The notes under the pieces: generated by a model
What the model was told of the DNA's origin: nothing
Databases searched by the model: none
Seen by the model: the letters and a program-made list of their open reading frames with translations, nothing else
Position numbers and translations under genes: made by a program
Source of the DNA: Pantoea eucrina
GTDB lineage: Bacteria > Pseudomonadota > Gammaproteobacteria > Enterobacterales > Enterobacteriaceae
Length of the DNA stretch: 64,000 nucleotides
Direction: 5' to 3'
NCBI RefSeq assembly: GCF_002095385.1
Contig: NZ_MIPP01000008.1
Location: 23,903 to 87,902, forward strand
Part shown: positions 50,976-61,736 of the stretch, in pieces
How the letters are laid out: each line of letters starts with the position of its first letter
How positions within the stretch are numbered: position 1 is the stretch's first letter

Positions 50976-51811
50976 ACGAACGTCTTACTTTTACTGCGCT
51001 GGGCCCCTGGATCGGCGCGCAGGTCAGCGATGTCGATCTCAGCCGTCCGCTGAGCGATGCGCAGTTTGAACAGCTCTATCACGGCCTGCTGCGTCATCAG
51101 GTGCTGTTTTTACGCAACCAGGTGATTACGCCGCAGCAGCAGCGGGCGCTGGCGGTGCGTTTTGGCGATCTGCATATTCATCCGGTCTATCCGCATGCGG
51201 CTGGCGTGGAAGAGATCATCGAGCTGGATACCCATCAGGATAATCCGCCGGATAACGACAACTGGCATACCGATGTCACCTTTATTGAAACGCCGCCGGC
51301 CATTGCTCTGCTGGCCGCGAAACTGCTGCCGGAAAGCGGGGGCGATACGCTCTGGAGCAGCGGAATTGCCGCTTATGAAACCCTTTCTGAGCCGGTTAAG
51401 CAGCTGCTGAGCGGGTTACAGGCGGAGCACGATTTTAAGAAGTCGTTTCAGGAGTATAAATATCGCCGCACGCCGGAGGAGCATCAGCGCTGGCAGCAGG
51501 CGGTGGCTAAGCATCCCCCGGTCCGGCATCCGGCGATCCGCACCCATCCGGTCAGCGGGCGTAAGGCGCTGTTTGTGAACGAGGGGTTTACCACGCGTCT
51601 GCTGGGCGTCAGTGAAAAAGAGAGCGACGCGCTGCTGAATTATCTGTTTGCGCACGCCACGAAGCCGGAGTTTCAGGTGCGCTGGCGCTGGCAGGAGAAC
51701 GATATCGCTATCTGGGATAACCGCGTGACGCAGCATTACGCCAATGCCGATTACTATCCGGCGCGCAGGATTATGCATCGTGCGACGGTGTTAGGGGATA
51801 TACCGTTTTAA
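50972..51811 (+). CDS. tauD: Taurine dioxygenase (alpha-ketoglutarate dependent)
   Basis: The 279-residue Fe(II)/2-oxoglutarate dioxygenase hydroxylates taurine, which breaks down to sulfite and aminoacetaldehyde. The iron triad is seen as His99 and Asp101 in NWHTDVTF and His255 in RVTQHYANAD, the E. coli positions. The 2-oxoglutarate-binding Arg lies in the PARRIMHR segment. It is the last gene of tauABCD, and a palindromic element lies between it and convergent yheS. Confidence 0.96.
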   Translation: MNERLTFTALGPWIGAQVSDVDLSRPLSDAQFEQLYHGLLRHQVLFLRNQVITPQQQRALAVRFGDLHIHPVYPHAAGVEEIIELDTHQDNPPDNDNWHTDVTFIETPPAIALLAAKLLPESGGDTLWSSGIAAYETLSEPVKQLLSGLQAEHDFKKSFQEYKYRRTPEEHQRWQQAVAKHPPVRHPAIRTHPVSGRKALFVNEGFTTRLLGVSEKESDALLNYLFAHATKPEFQVRWRWQENDIAIWDNRVTQHYANADYYPARRIMHRATVLGDIPF

Positions 51812-51831
51812 CGCGTTGCGGTGGTGAGCCA

Positions 51832-51895
51832 GGTCGGCATAAATGCCGCCCCTGCAGAAGAGAGAAAAGCTGCAGGGTCGGCATAGATGCTGGCC
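51832..51895. repeat. Composite palindromic element between tauD and yheS
   Basis: Two 26-bp arms (51832-51857 and 51870-51895) are inverted copies with 21 of 26 positions matching, separated by a purine-rich loop of 12 bp. Each arm itself holds a smaller palindrome (GGTCGGCAT then ATGCCG; and CGGCAT then ATGCTG). The inner ends are CTGCAG. It looks like a REP/BIME-type extragenic element between convergent genes. Confidence 0.7.
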
Positions 51896-51896
51896 G

Positions 51897-53801
51897 CTAA
51901 TTCGCCAGCATCTGCTCCAGCTGCTCCTGCGCATCCAGCCACGCCATTTCGACGTCTTCCAGCGCCGATTTGCTCTCCGCCTGGCGCTGCAGGGCGGCGG
52001 TTAAATCGGCTTTGCGGCTTTGATCGTAAATCGCGCTGTCGGCCAGCAGGGCTTCAGCCTCGCTCAGCTGACTCTGCCACTTAGCCATCTGCTTCTCCAG
52101 CTTCTCAATCTCTTTGCGCAGCGGCTGCGTCTGCGCGCGCAGCTCAGCATCACGACGCTTCTGATCTTTGCGCGACTGAGCGCTATTGGCATTATCCTGC
52201 TTTGGTGCGGCATCCTGCTGCGCCTGCTGCTTTTGCAGGTCGCTCAGCCACTGCTGATAATCATCCAGATCGCCGGCAAACACGTCCACTTTGCGGTCGT
52301 GGACCAGATAGAGATCGTCAGTGGTGGAGCGCAGCAGATGCCGGTCATGCGACACCACCACCAGCGCGCCTTCAAAGTCGATAAGCGCTTCGGTCAGCGC
52401 CTGACGCATGTCGAGATCGAGATGGTTAGTTGGCTCATCCAGCAGCAGCAGGTTAGGACGCTGCCAGACGATGAGCGCCAGCACCAGGCGCGCTTTTTCG
52501 CCGCCGGAAAAACGCGCGGTGGCTTCGCTGACTTTATCGCCCTGAAAGCCAAAACCGCCCAGGTAATCGCGCAGCTGCTGCTCCAGTACGGCTGGCGCGA
52601 TACGCGCCAGATGCTGCAGCGGTGACTCCTCGGCGCGCAGATACTCAAGCTGGTGCTGCGCGAAGTAGCCGAGCTTAATGCCTTTCGCCAGACCCACTTT
52701 GCCCTCCAGCGGATCGATCTCTCCCGCCAGCAGCTTGATCAGCGTAGATTTACCCGCACCGTTTCGGCCCAGCAGACCAATACGCGAGCCCGGCACCAGA
52801 TTGAGCTTGATCGCGTCAAGAATAATGCGATCGCCATAACCCGCCGTGACCTTCTCCATTTTCAGCAGCGGATTGGGCAGGCTTTCCGGCGCGCGGAAGC
52901 TGAAGCTGAACGGGTTATCCACGTGCGCTGGCGCAATCAGCTCCATGCGCTCCAGCATTTTGATGCGGCTCTGCGCCTGTTTGGCTTTGGTCGCCTGGGC
53001 ACGGAAGCGATCGATATACTTCTGCAGGTGCGCGACTTTTTCCTGCTGGCTTTGATAGAGCGCCTGCTGCTGCGCCAGTTTAGCGACGCGCTGTCGCTCG
53101 AAAGAGCTGTAGTTGCCGGTATATTCAATCAGCATCTGCTGCTCAATATGAATAATTTTATCCACGACCGGATCGAGAAAGTCGCGGTCGTGTGAGATCA
53201 GAATCAGCGTGCCCTCATAGCTTTTCAGCCAGCGCTCCAGCCAGATCACGGCGTCAAGATCGAGGTGGTTAGTCGGCTCATCCAGCAGCAGTAAATCGGA
53301 GCGGCACACCAGCGCCTGCGCCAGGTTGAGACGCATGCGCCAGCCGCCGGAGAAGTCGCTGACCGGCCGCATCAGCTGCTCCTGACTAAAGCCCAGACCG
53401 TGCAGCAGACTGGCCGCGCGCGCGTGTATACTCCACGCCTGAATCGCATCCAGCTTGCCGTGCAGCAGCGCAATCGCGTTGCCATCATCGCGCGCGTTGG
53501 CATCCGCTAATTCAGATTCAAGCTGACGATATTCGCGGTCGCCGTCGATAACATATTCCAGCGCGGCTTTACTCAGCGCTGGCGTCTCCTGGTTGACCCA
53601 CGCCAGCGCCCAGCTGCCGGGGAAGGTGACGCTGCCGGCATCGCTGCTGATTTCACCTTTAAGCAGCGACAGCAGGGTGGATTTGCCGCAGCCGTTTTTA
53701 CCCACCAGGCCCACTTTCTGGCCGGGGTTAATGGTTGCGGTTGCGTTGTCCAGCAGCACAGTGGTGCCGCGTCGTATCTGTAGTGCGGAAAAGACAATCA
53801 T
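51897..53801 (-). CDS. yheS: ABC-F family ATPase YheS
   Basis: The 634-residue soluble protein has two ABC domains and no membrane part. Walker A motifs are GKNGCGKSTLL and GRNGAGKSTLIKLL; signatures are FSGGWRMRLNLAQALV and FSGGEKARLVLALI; Walker B motifs end LLLDEPTNHLDLD. A linker with a charged helix joins them, and a coiled-coil C-terminus (about 540-634) follows. ABC-F proteins act on ribosomes to ease stalled translation. Position before kefG-kefB is conserved. Confidence 0.95.
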   Translation of the reverse strand: MIVFSALQIRRGTTVLLDNATATINPGQKVGLVGKNGCGKSTLLSLLKGEISSDAGSVTFPGSWALAWVNQETPALSKAALEYVIDGDREYRQLESELADANARDDGNAIALLHGKLDAIQAWSIHARAASLLHGLGFSQEQLMRPVSDFSGGWRMRLNLAQALVCRSDLLLLDEPTNHLDLDAVIWLERWLKSYEGTLILISHDRDFLDPVVDKIIHIEQQMLIEYTGNYSSFERQRVAKLAQQQALYQSQQEKVAHLQKYIDRFRAQATKAKQAQSRIKMLERMELIAPAHVDNPFSFSFRAPESLPNPLLKMEKVTAGYGDRIILDAIKLNLVPGSRIGLLGRNGAGKSTLIKLLAGEIDPLEGKVGLAKGIKLGYFAQHQLEYLRAEESPLQHLARIAPAVLEQQLRDYLGGFGFQGDKVSEATARFSGGEKARLVLALIVWQRPNLLLLDEPTNHLDLDMRQALTEALIDFEGALVVVSHDRHLLRSTTDDLYLVHDRKVDVFAGDLDDYQQWLSDLQKQQAQQDAAPKQDNANSAQSRKDQKRRDAELRAQTQPLRKEIEKLEKQMAKWQSQLSEAEALLADSAIYDQSRKADLTAALQRQAESKSALEDVEMAWLDAQEQLEQMLAN

Positions 53802-53916
53802 AGGCGCCGTGTCGTCAGAATATGGTAATTTATCGGCAACATAATTCGATAATGTTTAGTTGCGTTGAGCATGGTAGCGGAATTCCGCTGCGGTGACGAC
53901 GCTTTGGAGGGGAAGG

Positions 53917-54468
53917 ATGTCGCAGCCACCAAAAGTTTTGCTGCTTTACGCCCATCCGGAGTCACAGGATTCGATCGCCAATCGGGTTTTGCTGCAGTCG
54001 GCCAGGGAACTTGAACACGTCACCGTGCACGATTTATATGCGCACTATCCGGATTTTTTTATAGATATTCACTATGAACAGCAGCTGCTGCGCGACCATG
54101 AGATCGTTGTGTTTCAGCATCCGCTCTATACCTACAGCTGTCCTGCCCTGCTGAAAGAGTGGCTGGATCGCGTACTGTCGCGTGGTTTTGCCAGCGGCGT
54201 GGATGGGAACGCGCTGGAGGGGAAATACTGGCGCAGCGTAGTGACTACCGGTGAGCCTGAAGCGGCCTACCATCACGACGGCCTGAACCGCTATCCGATG
54301 AGCGATATTATGCGGCCATTTGAGCTGACGGCGCAGATGTGCCGTATGCACTGGATGACACCGATGGTGATTCACTGGGCGCGGCGGCAGACGCCTGAAA
54401 CGCTGCGTCATTTTGCCCGCGCCTACGGCGACTGGCTCGCGTCACCACTACCGCAGGGAGGAGTGTAA
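53917..54468 (+). CDS. kefG: KefB ancillary quinone oxidoreductase-like protein
   Basis: The 183-residue flavodoxin-like protein of the KefF/MdaB group has [39 protein letters not shown] and the [13 protein letters not shown] segment. It is needed for full activity of the KefB potassium efflux channel during electrophile stress. The start at 53917 follows GGAGGGGAAGG; the longer frame from 53893 is rejected. It joins kefB by a TAATG junction. Confidence 0.94.
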   Translation: MSQPPKVLLLYAHPESQDSIANRVLLQSARELEHVTVHDLYAHYPDFFIDIHYEQQLLRDHEIVVFQHPLYTYSCPALLKEWLDRVLSRGFASGVDGNALEGKYWRSVVTTGEPEAAYHHDGLNRYPMSDIMRPFELTAQMCRMHWMTPMVIHWARRQTPETLRHFARAYGDWLASPLPQGGV

Positions 54469-56270
54469 TGCAAGGTGAAACGTTACTGACAGCGGGCGTC
54501 ATCTATCTGGTGGCGGCGGTGCTGGTGGTGCCTGTTGCTGCCCGGCTGGGAATTGGTGCCGTGCTGGGTTATCTGCTCGCAGGTATTGCGATCGGCCCGT
54601 GGGGGCTGGGCTTTATCAGCGATGTGGATGAGATCCTGCACTTCTCCGAGCTGGGCGTCGTGTTTCTGATGTTTATCATTGGCCTGGAGCTGAATCCAGC
54701 CAAACTCTGGTCACTGCGACGCTCAATTTTCGGCGTCGGCGCGGCGCAGGTGATATTTTCTGCGGCGATCCTCGGTGTGCTGCTCTGGCTAAGTGACTTC
54801 AGCTGGCAGGCGGCCGTGATAGGCGGTATCGGTCTGGCTATGTCCTCTACGGCTATGGCGCTGCAGCTGATGCGCGATAAAGGAATGAACCGCAGCGAAT
54901 CAGGACAGCTGGGCTTTTCGGTGCTGCTGTTTCAGGATCTGGCGGTGATCCCGGCGCTGGCGCTGGTGCCGTTACTCTCCGGCGGCGACAGCGGGCACGT
55001 TGACTGGCTTAAAGTTGCGATGAAAGTGCTGGCCTTCGCCGGCATGCTGGTGGGCGGCCGTTATTTACTGCGCCCTATTTTGCGCTTTATTGCCGCTTCC
55101 GGCGTCAGAGAAGTGTTTACCGCCGCCTCGCTGCTGCTGGTACTGGGCTCGGCGCTATTTATGGATGCGCTGGGCCTGTCGATGGCGCTGGGCACCTTTA
55201 TCGCCGGGATCCTGCTGGCGGAGAGCGAGTACCGGCACGAACTTGAAGTGGCTATCGAGCCGTTCAAAGGGTTGCTGCTGGGCCTGTTCTTTATCTCTGT
55301 TGGTATGGCGCTAAACCTTGGCGTGCTCTATACGCATATCGTGGCTATTTTGATCGGCGTACTGGCGCTGGTGGCGATAAAAGCTCTGGTGCTCTACGTG
55401 CTGGCGCGCATTTACGGCCTGCGCAGTTCAGAGCGTCTGCAGTTTGCCGGTGTGCTCAGCCAGGGCGGCGAATTTGCGTTTGTCCTGTTCTCCGCCGCGT
55501 CATCCGCCCATCTGTTCAGCGGCGATCAGCTGCCGCTGCTGCTGGTCACGGTGACCCTCTCGATGATGACAACCCCGCTGCTGATGCAGGGCGTGGATAA
55601 GATTCTGGCTCGTCGCTTTAATGACAAAGACGACAGTGATGAGAAGCCCTTTGTTGAGGACGATCAGCCGCAGGTTATTGTGGTGGGTTTTGGCCGCTTT
55701 GGGCAGGTGGTAGGGCGTCTGCTGATGGCTAACAACAAGCGCATCACGGTGCTGGAGCGGGATATCTCTGCGGTCAGCCTGATGCGCAAGTATGGCTATA
55801 AAGTTTACTACGGTGACGCCACCGAGCTGGAGCTGTTGCGGGCCGCAGGCGCAGAGAATGCGCAATCTATTGTTATTACCTGCAGCGATCCCGAAGATGC
55901 CATGACCATTGTGCACCTCTGCCAGCACCATTTTCCGCAGCTGGAGATTCTGGCGCGCGCGCGCGGGCGCGTCGAGGCGCACGAACTGCTGCAGGCAGGC
56001 GTCACGCTATTCTCCCGTGAAACGTTCTCCAGTGCGCTGGAGCTTGGTCGCAAGGCGCTGATCTCTCTTGGCATGCATCCTCATCAGGCGCAGCGTGCGC
56101 AGCAGCATTTCCGCCGGCTGGATATGCGCATGCTGCGTGAGCTGATGCCAGGCCATGATGACAGCGTGCAGGTCTCCCGCGTGCGTGAAGCGCGACGCGA
56201 ACTGGAGGATATCTTCCAGCGCGAGATGCAGCATGAAAAGCGGCAGATAAATGGCTGGGATGATGAGTAA
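54468..56270 (+). CDS. kefB: Glutathione-gated potassium efflux protein KefB
   Basis: The 600-residue CPA2-family protein has about 12 membrane segments in residues 1-380, with [19 protein letters not shown] among them. A cytosolic RCK/TrkA-N domain follows, starting [17 protein letters not shown] (about 403-419), and then a C-terminal helical tail. Glutathione holds it closed and glutathione adducts open it, which acidifies the cytosol and protects against electrophiles. It is translationally coupled to kefG. Confidence 0.96.
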   Translation: MQGETLLTAGVIYLVAAVLVVPVAARLGIGAVLGYLLAGIAIGPWGLGFISDVDEILHFSELGVVFLMFIIGLELNPAKLWSLRRSIFGVGAAQVIFSAAILGVLLWLSDFSWQAAVIGGIGLAMSSTAMALQLMRDKGMNRSESGQLGFSVLLFQDLAVIPALALVPLLSGGDSGHVDWLKVAMKVLAFAGMLVGGRYLLRPILRFIAASGVREVFTAASLLLVLGSALFMDALGLSMALGTFIAGILLAESEYRHELEVAIEPFKGLLLGLFFISVGMALNLGVLYTHIVAILIGVLALVAIKALVLYVLARIYGLRSSERLQFAGVLSQGGEFAFVLFSAASSAHLFSGDQLPLLLVTVTLSMMTTPLLMQGVDKILARRFNDKDDSDEKPFVEDDQPQVIVVGFGRFGQVVGRLLMANNKRITVLERDISAVSLMRKYGYKVYYGDATELELLRAAGAENAQSIVITCSDPEDAMTIVHLCQHHFPQLEILARARGRVEAHELLQAGVTLFSRETFSSALELGRKALISLGMHPHQAQRAQQHFRRLDMRMLRELMPGHDDSVQVSRVREARRELEDIFQREMQHEKRQINGWDDE

Positions 56271-56365
56271 GCCGGCAGCCTGGGCTATTCAGGGCCATCG
56301 CTGCAATTTGCGGTGTGCAGGGTATACACTTAAGGTTTCCGTGAACAACAGGCGGGCAGGAAAAA

Positions 56366-56560
56366 ATGCGTAAACGTTTTATCGCCGGTGCGGTCTGTCC
56401 GCACTGTCAGGAAAAAGACACCCTGGCCATGTGGCGCGAAAACAGTGTCGATGTGGTGGAATGCGTAAAATGCGGACATCAGATGCGCGAGGCCGATAAG
56501 CAGGCGCGCGATCAGATCCGCAGTAATGAGCAGGTGATCGGCATTTTTCATCCCGAGTAA
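56366..56560 (+). CDS. yheV: Small zinc-ribbon-like protein YheV
   Basis: The 64-residue protein has two cysteine pairs, CPHC (residues 12-15) and CVKC (residues 36-39), suited to bind zinc. The conserved stretch VECVKCGHQMREAD is followed by DEQVIGIFHP-like residues at the end. It matches E. coli YheV in size and position between kefB and slyD. GCAGG lies before the ATG. Its function is unknown. Confidence 0.9.
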   Translation: MRKRFIAGAVCPHCQEKDTLAMWRENSVDVVECVKCGHQMREADKQARDQIRSNEQVIGIFHPE

Positions 56561-56756
56561 CGTGCCGGCACAGCTTTTTTTACGCTTAGACTTACAGTGG
56601 TGTTGAATTCCGTTACAATCGGCGCCACTAATGCTGAATGGTCTGCATATTCTGCAGGATAAAATCTGTTCAGCTTTAAACCTTTCTGGTTGGTTATTGC
56701 ACGCAAAAATAGACCAATGAGACGGGATCCTTAGTTCTCAACGGTTAGGAGATATC

Positions 56757-57305
56757 ATGAAAGTAGCAAAAGACCTGGTGGTGAGCCTGGCGTATCAGGT
56801 TCGTACCGAAGATGGCGTGTTGGTTGACGAGTCACCGGTAAGTGCACCGTTAGACTATCTGCACGGTCATGGTTCCCTGATTTCTGGTCTGGAAAAAGCG
56901 CTGGAAAATCACGCGGTCGGCGACAAGTTTGACGTGCATATCCCGGCAAACGACGCTTATGGCCAGTATGATGACAATCTGGTACAGCGCGTACCTAAAG
57001 ATGTCTTCATGGGTGTGGATGAGCTGCAGGTTGGCATGCGCTTCCTGGCAGAAACCGACCAGGGCCCGGTGCCGGTTGAAATCACTGAAGTAGAAGATGA
57101 GCACGTTGTGGTTGATGGTAACCATATGCTGGCTGGTCAGAACCTGAACTTCAACGTGGAAGTGGTTGCTATCCGCGAAGCCACGGAAGAAGAGCTGGCG
57201 CACGGTCACGTGCATGGCGCAGATGGTCATCATCACGATCACGATCACGGCCACGACCACGACCACGACCATGGTCACGGCGGCGGTTGCGGCTGCAACC
57301 ACTAA
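56757..57305 (+). CDS. slyD: FKBP-type isomerase and metallochaperone SlyD
   Basis: The 182-residue protein has an FKBP isomerase domain (KDLVVSLAYQVRTEDGVLVD, then GSLISGLEKALENHAVGDKF) interrupted by the insert-in-flap chaperone domain. The C-terminal tail (about residues 150-182) is packed with His, Asp and two Cys (GGGCGCNH) and binds nickel. It assists folding and nickel delivery to hydrogenases. The repeated GAC-CAC codons of the tail look like a DNA repeat but are coding. The tail is shorter than in E. coli SlyD (196 residues). Confidence 0.96.
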   Translation: MKVAKDLVVSLAYQVRTEDGVLVDESPVSAPLDYLHGHGSLISGLEKALENHAVGDKFDVHIPANDAYGQYDDNLVQRVPKDVFMGVDELQVGMRFLAETDQGPVPVEITEVEDEHVVVDGNHMLAGQNLNFNVEVVAIREATEEELAHGHVHGADGHHHDHDHGHDHDHDHGHGGGCGCNH

Positions 57306-57320
57306 GCGTTGCCGGTACAA

Positions 57321-57350
57321 AAAGGCCACCTGCGGGTGGCCTTTCTGTTT
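57321..57350 (+). terminator. Terminator of slyD
   Basis: AGGCCACC (57323-57330) pairs with GGTGGCCT (57335-57342), followed by TTCTGTTTTC. The A-run on its left could also serve slyX, which comes from the other side. Confidence 0.82.
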
Positions 57351-57367
57351 TCTGCTGCCGGCAGGTA

Positions 57368-57586
57368 TTAATAATGCGGCGGAGGTGTCTCTTCCGACGG
57401 CGAAGCAACCATCGAGGGCGCTGCCGCTTTAACTTTGTCGACCAGCAAGCGGACATGTTCCCGCAGCCTGCTCATCTCCAGTTCATGTTCGACCACCGTC
57501 TGATTAAGCTGCTCAATGGTGTCTTCCTGAAAAGCCAGCTTGCTCTCCAGCGCTTCAAGGCGCCGATCCCAGTCTGTCTGTTGCAT
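57368..57586 (-). CDS. slyX: SlyX protein
   Basis: The 72-residue coiled-coil protein starts [20 protein letters not shown] and ends with the conserved SEETPPPHY, as in E. coli SlyX. The ATG at 57586 follows AGGAGGAG; a longer frame upstream lacks similarity. Heptad-like leucines run through residues 8-55. Function is unknown. It is convergent with slyD and divergent from fkpA. Confidence 0.93.
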   Translation of the reverse strand: MQQTDWDRRLEALESKLAFQEDTIEQLNQTVVEHELEMSRLREHVRLLVDKVKAAAPSMVASPSEETPPPHY

Positions 57587-57865
57587 CGTTACTCCTCCTG
57601 TCATCGTACTGCGCATTGATATGAACCGGCGTGATTCTACGGCCTTTACGGTCAGAATCACCTGATATTTACCCGGCGTTTATCTCCTGCCATTGAATTT
57701 ACCCGCAGCGCCTACATCTCAGATGAAACTTCCTGAAGCAAAAAAGGTCGGAGGTTAACCGGGTAATTACACTGCGGGAGTGTTCGTTACTGCCGCGTAA
57801 AGTTATAGTGTGGACCACTGTCCGCAATGATTCCCGAGGTTTGAAGCTTCGGTTTTGGAGAAAGG

Positions 57866-58694
57866 ATGAAATCACTGTTTAAAGTCACATTGTTAGCTAC
57901 CACTATGGCTGTCGCACTTAATGCACCGCTGGCGATGGCAGCAGAAACCGCTGCAGCTCCGGCTGACGCGGCGCAGGCTGCGCCACAGGCACAAAAATGC
58001 TGCTTTCAAAAACGAAGATCAGCAATCTGCCTATGCACTGGGTGCTTCGCTGGGTCGCTACATGGACAACTCTCTGAAGGAACAGGAGAAACTGGGCATC
58101 AAACTGGACAAAGATCAGCTGATTGCTGGTGTTCAGGACGCGTTTGGCGGTAAAAGCAAACTCTCTGACCAGGAGATCGAACAGACTCTGCAGGCCTTTG
58201 AAGGTCGCGTGAAGGGTGCTGCTCAGGCGAAGCTGGAAAAAGATGCAAAAGAGAATGCTGACAAAGGCAGCGCTTTTGCTGAAAAATTCGCGAAAGAGAA
58301 GGGCGTGAAGAAGACCGAATCTGGTCTGCTCTATCAGGTTGAGAAAGAGGGCAGCGGTGCCGCACCTAAAGATAGCGACACTGTTGTGGTCAATTACAAA
58401 GGTACGCTGATCGACGGCACCGAGTTTGATAACTCTTACACCCGTGGCGAACCGCTCTCTTTCCGTCTGGATGGCGTCATTCCGGGCTGGACTGAAGGCC
58501 TGAAGCACGTGAAAAAAGGTGGCAAGATCAAACTGGTGATCCCGCCGAACCTCGCCTACGGCAAAAATGGCGTACCGGGTATTCCGGCTAACTCCACGCT
58601 GGTGTTTGATGTTGAACTGCTGGATATCAAAGCAGCACCAAAAGCGGATGAAAAAGCACAGGCGCCGGCCGCTGCTGAGAAAAAAGCACAGTAA
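57866..58694 (+). pseudogene. fkpA: Periplasmic FKBP-type isomerase FkpA, frameshifted
   Basis: The first frame encodes the FkpA signal peptide (MKSLFKVTLLATTMAVALNA) and the Ala-rich mature start up to an A5 run at 57993-57997. It then goes out of frame to a stop at 58153. The rest of FkpA continues one base further on, as AAFKNEDQQSAYALGASLGR to the end, with the dimer domain and the FKBP domain (TVVVNYKGTLIDGTEFDNSY, IPGWTEGLKHVKKGGK) intact. One extra A in the run, or two missing, explains it. Intact FkpA is a periplasmic isomerase and chaperone. A homopolymer sequencing error is quite possible. Confidence 0.88.
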
Positions 58695-58703
58695 TCGCTC
58701 TGT

Positions 58704-58727
58704 TCTGCCGCCTTCGGGCGGCAGTTC
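58704..58727 (+). terminator. Hairpin after fkpA
   Basis: CTGCCGCC (58705-58712) pairs with GGCGGCAG (58717-58724) over a TTCG tetraloop, 10 bp past the fkpA stop. The T-tract is short (TTCCCT), so it may be a weak terminator. Confidence 0.65.
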
Positions 58728-58886
58728 CCTCTGCATTCCCCCGCACGTTCAATTCCTGCTGCATATGTGCAAAGCTCTGGCTAAAGCGGACGACATTTGC
58801 CAGACTAACGCCTGCATAATGATCATAAGATGAGTCTGCCCCAATGCTGTCGCGACAGGCTCCAGCCATGTAGGGTAATGTCTTCG

Positions 58887-59609
58887 ATGTCTAATCCATT
58901 TAATCCCGGTGAACTGACTGACTTCGATTTACTGGAGCAGCGCCCTTTTGAGCAAGCAGATTACGATATTCTCAAATCTTACGAGGCAGTGGTCGACGGT
59001 CTGGCGATGCTGATTGGCTCGCACTGCGAAATCGTGCTGCACTCGCTGGAAGATCTGAAATGTTCAGCTGTGCGTATCGCTAACGGCGAACATACGGGGC
59101 GCAAAGTCGGATCGCCGATTACCGATCTGGCGCTGCGCATGCTGCATGATATGCATGGCGCTGACAGCAATGTCTCCCGCGCCTATTTTACACGCGCCAA
59201 AAGCGGTGTTCTGATGAAATCGGTCACCATTGCTATTCGTAATCGCCAGCAGCGCGTCATTGGTTTGCTCTGCATCAATATGAATCTGGATGTACCGTTC
59301 TCGCAAATCATGTCGACTTTTATGCCGCCAGAGATGCAGCAGGTCGACTCAAGCGTAAACTTTGCCAGTTCGGTAGAAGATCTGGTGATGCAGACGCTGG
59401 AGTTCACCATTGAAGAGGTCAGCGCGGATCGCAACGTCTCTAACAACGCCAAGAACCGGCAGATCGTGCTTAATCTGTATGAGAAAGGCATTTTTGACAT
59501 CAAGGATGCCATCAATCAGGTTGCCGCCCGTCTGAATATCTCGAGGCATACGGTCTATCTCTACATACGTCAGTTTAAGAACGGCGATTTTCAGGGGCAG
59601 GATCGCTGA
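58887..59609 (+). CDS. yheO: YheO-family transcriptional regulator
   Basis: The 240-residue protein matches E. coli YheO: an N-terminal PAS-like YheO domain ([20 protein letters not shown], then [20 protein letters not shown]) and a C-terminal helix-turn-helix ([20 protein letters not shown]). The ATG at 58887 gives exactly the E. coli N-terminal length; an ATG nine bases earlier sits too near the AGGG. Targets are unknown. Its stop overlaps the tusD start by one base, so it is co-transcribed with tusDCB. Confidence 0.93.
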   Translation: MSNPFNPGELTDFDLLEQRPFEQADYDILKSYEAVVDGLAMLIGSHCEIVLHSLEDLKCSAVRIANGEHTGRKVGSPITDLALRMLHDMHGADSNVSRAYFTRAKSGVLMKSVTIAIRNRQQRVIGLLCINMNLDVPFSQIMSTFMPPEMQQVDSSVNFASSVEDLVMQTLEFTIEEVSADRNVSNNAKNRQIVLNLYEKGIFDIKDAINQVAARLNISRHTVYLYIRQFKNGDFQGQDR

Positions 59610-59995
59610 TGCGCTATACCCTGCTGGTGACCGGGCCGGCTTACGGCACCCAGAACGCGACCAGTGCGCTGCTGTTTGCCCGCGCGCTGATTGCTGCAGG
59701 CCACGTGCTGGAGAGCATATTTTTTTACCGTGAAGGTGTGCTGAACGCCAGTGAGCTGAGCGCACCTGCCAGTGACGAAGCTGACATTGTGCGCGGCTGG
59801 CAGCAGCTGCACGACGCCTGCGGTGTCGCGCTTAATGTCTGCGTGGCTGCCGCGCTGCGGCGTGGCATTACCGATCGGCAGGAGGCCGCGCGTTTGCAGC
59901 TGGCGGGCAGCAATCTGCAGCCGGGTTTTGAACTCAGCGGTCTGGGTGCACTGGCTGAAGCGGCGCTCAGCTGCGATCGTCTGGTGCAATTCTGA
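59609..59995 (+). CDS. tusD: Sulfur transfer protein TusD
   Basis: The 128-residue DsrE-like protein is part of the TusBCD complex. It relays sulfur from TusA to TusE for 2-thiouridine at the tRNA wobble base. The active Cys is at residue 78 ([13 protein letters not shown]), as in E. coli. The N-terminal [20 protein letters not shown] is conserved. One-base overlaps join it to yheO and tusC. Confidence 0.95.
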   Translation: MRYTLLVTGPAYGTQNATSALLFARALIAAGHVLESIFFYREGVLNASELSAPASDEADIVRGWQQLHDACGVALNVCVAAALRRGITDRQEAARLQLAGSNLQPGFELSGLGALAEAALSCDRLVQF

Positions 59996-60354
59996 TGAAC
60001 CGCGTTGCGTTCCTCTTTACCCGCGCGCCACACGGCAGCAGTGCCGGCAGGGAAGGGCTGGATGCCGTTCTGGCTACCGGCGCCCTGAGCGAAGATGTTG
60101 GCCTCTTTTTTATCGGTGACGGTGTGCTGCAGCTGACTGAGCAGCAGCAGCCGAAAACTATACTGGCGCGCGACTATATCGCCACCTTTGGTGTGCTGGC
60201 GCTTTATGATATTGAGCAGTGCTATATCTGTCAGCATTCGCTACTGGCGCGCGGAGTGAGCCTGAGCGCAGAGCGCGTGTTAACAGCCCAGGTGCTGGAG
60301 AGTGACGTATTACGCCAGACGCTTGCCTCCTTCGATCGCATTATCTGTTTTTGA
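59995..60354 (+). CDS. tusC: Sulfur transfer complex subunit TusC
   Basis: The 119-residue DsrF-like protein starts [28 protein letters not shown], the family pattern, and ends ASFDRIICF. It is a structural subunit of TusBCD. The start overlaps tusD by one base (TGATG), and tusB begins 9 bp downstream. Confidence 0.94.
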   Translation: MNRVAFLFTRAPHGSSAGREGLDAVLATGALSEDVGLFFIGDGVLQLTEQQQPKTILARDYIATFGVLALYDIEQCYICQHSLLARGVSLSAERVLTAQVLESDVLRQTLASFDRIICF

Positions 60355-60363
60355 GAAACTGCC

Positions 60364-60651
60364 ATGCTTTATACGCTGATGAACTCCCCCTGGCAGTGCG
60401 ATATCGAAACGCTGCTGCTGCTGCTGCGCCCGGAGGATGACCTGCTGCTGCTGCAGGATGGGGTCACCGGCGCGCTGCAGGGCAGCACAATGCTGGCCCG
60501 GCTCAGCGCGGCACCGGCTACGCTATGGGTGCTGGAAGAGGATGTTGTCGCACGCGGATTGTCTGCTCAAATTTCAACCAGTGTTGCCCGTCTGGACTAT
60601 ACTGGATTCGTTGCGCTGACGATAAAGCATCAACAGCAAGTGGCCTGGTAA
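60364..60651 (+). CDS. tusB: Sulfur transfer complex subunit TusB
   Basis: The 95-residue DsrH-like protein starts MLYTLMNSPWQCDIETLL, as in E. coli TusB, and has LLLLQDGVTGAL in the middle. It completes TusBCD in the cytosol. It lies just upstream of the str operon promoter. Confidence 0.93.
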   Translation: MLYTLMNSPWQCDIETLLLLLRPEDDLLLLQDGVTGALQGSTMLARLSAAPATLWVLEEDVVARGLSAQISTSVARLDYTGFVALTIKHQQQVAW

Positions 60652-60672
60652 ACGCGAAAACCTGGTTATTTC

Positions 60673-61717
<1,045 letters not shown>

Positions 61718-61736
61718 CAGCAAGGTAGTCGTTATT

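Noticed and set aside
57222..57285. Tandem repeat of CAC/GAC triplets, possible microsatellite
   Set aside because: It encodes the His/Asp metal-binding tail of SlyD in frame and needs no other explanation.
57921..58694. FKBP gene starting at its own ATG at 57921
   Set aside because: The first 27 or so residues from that ATG are a basic out-of-frame reading of the FkpA start; the true start with a signal peptide is at 57866 in the other frame.
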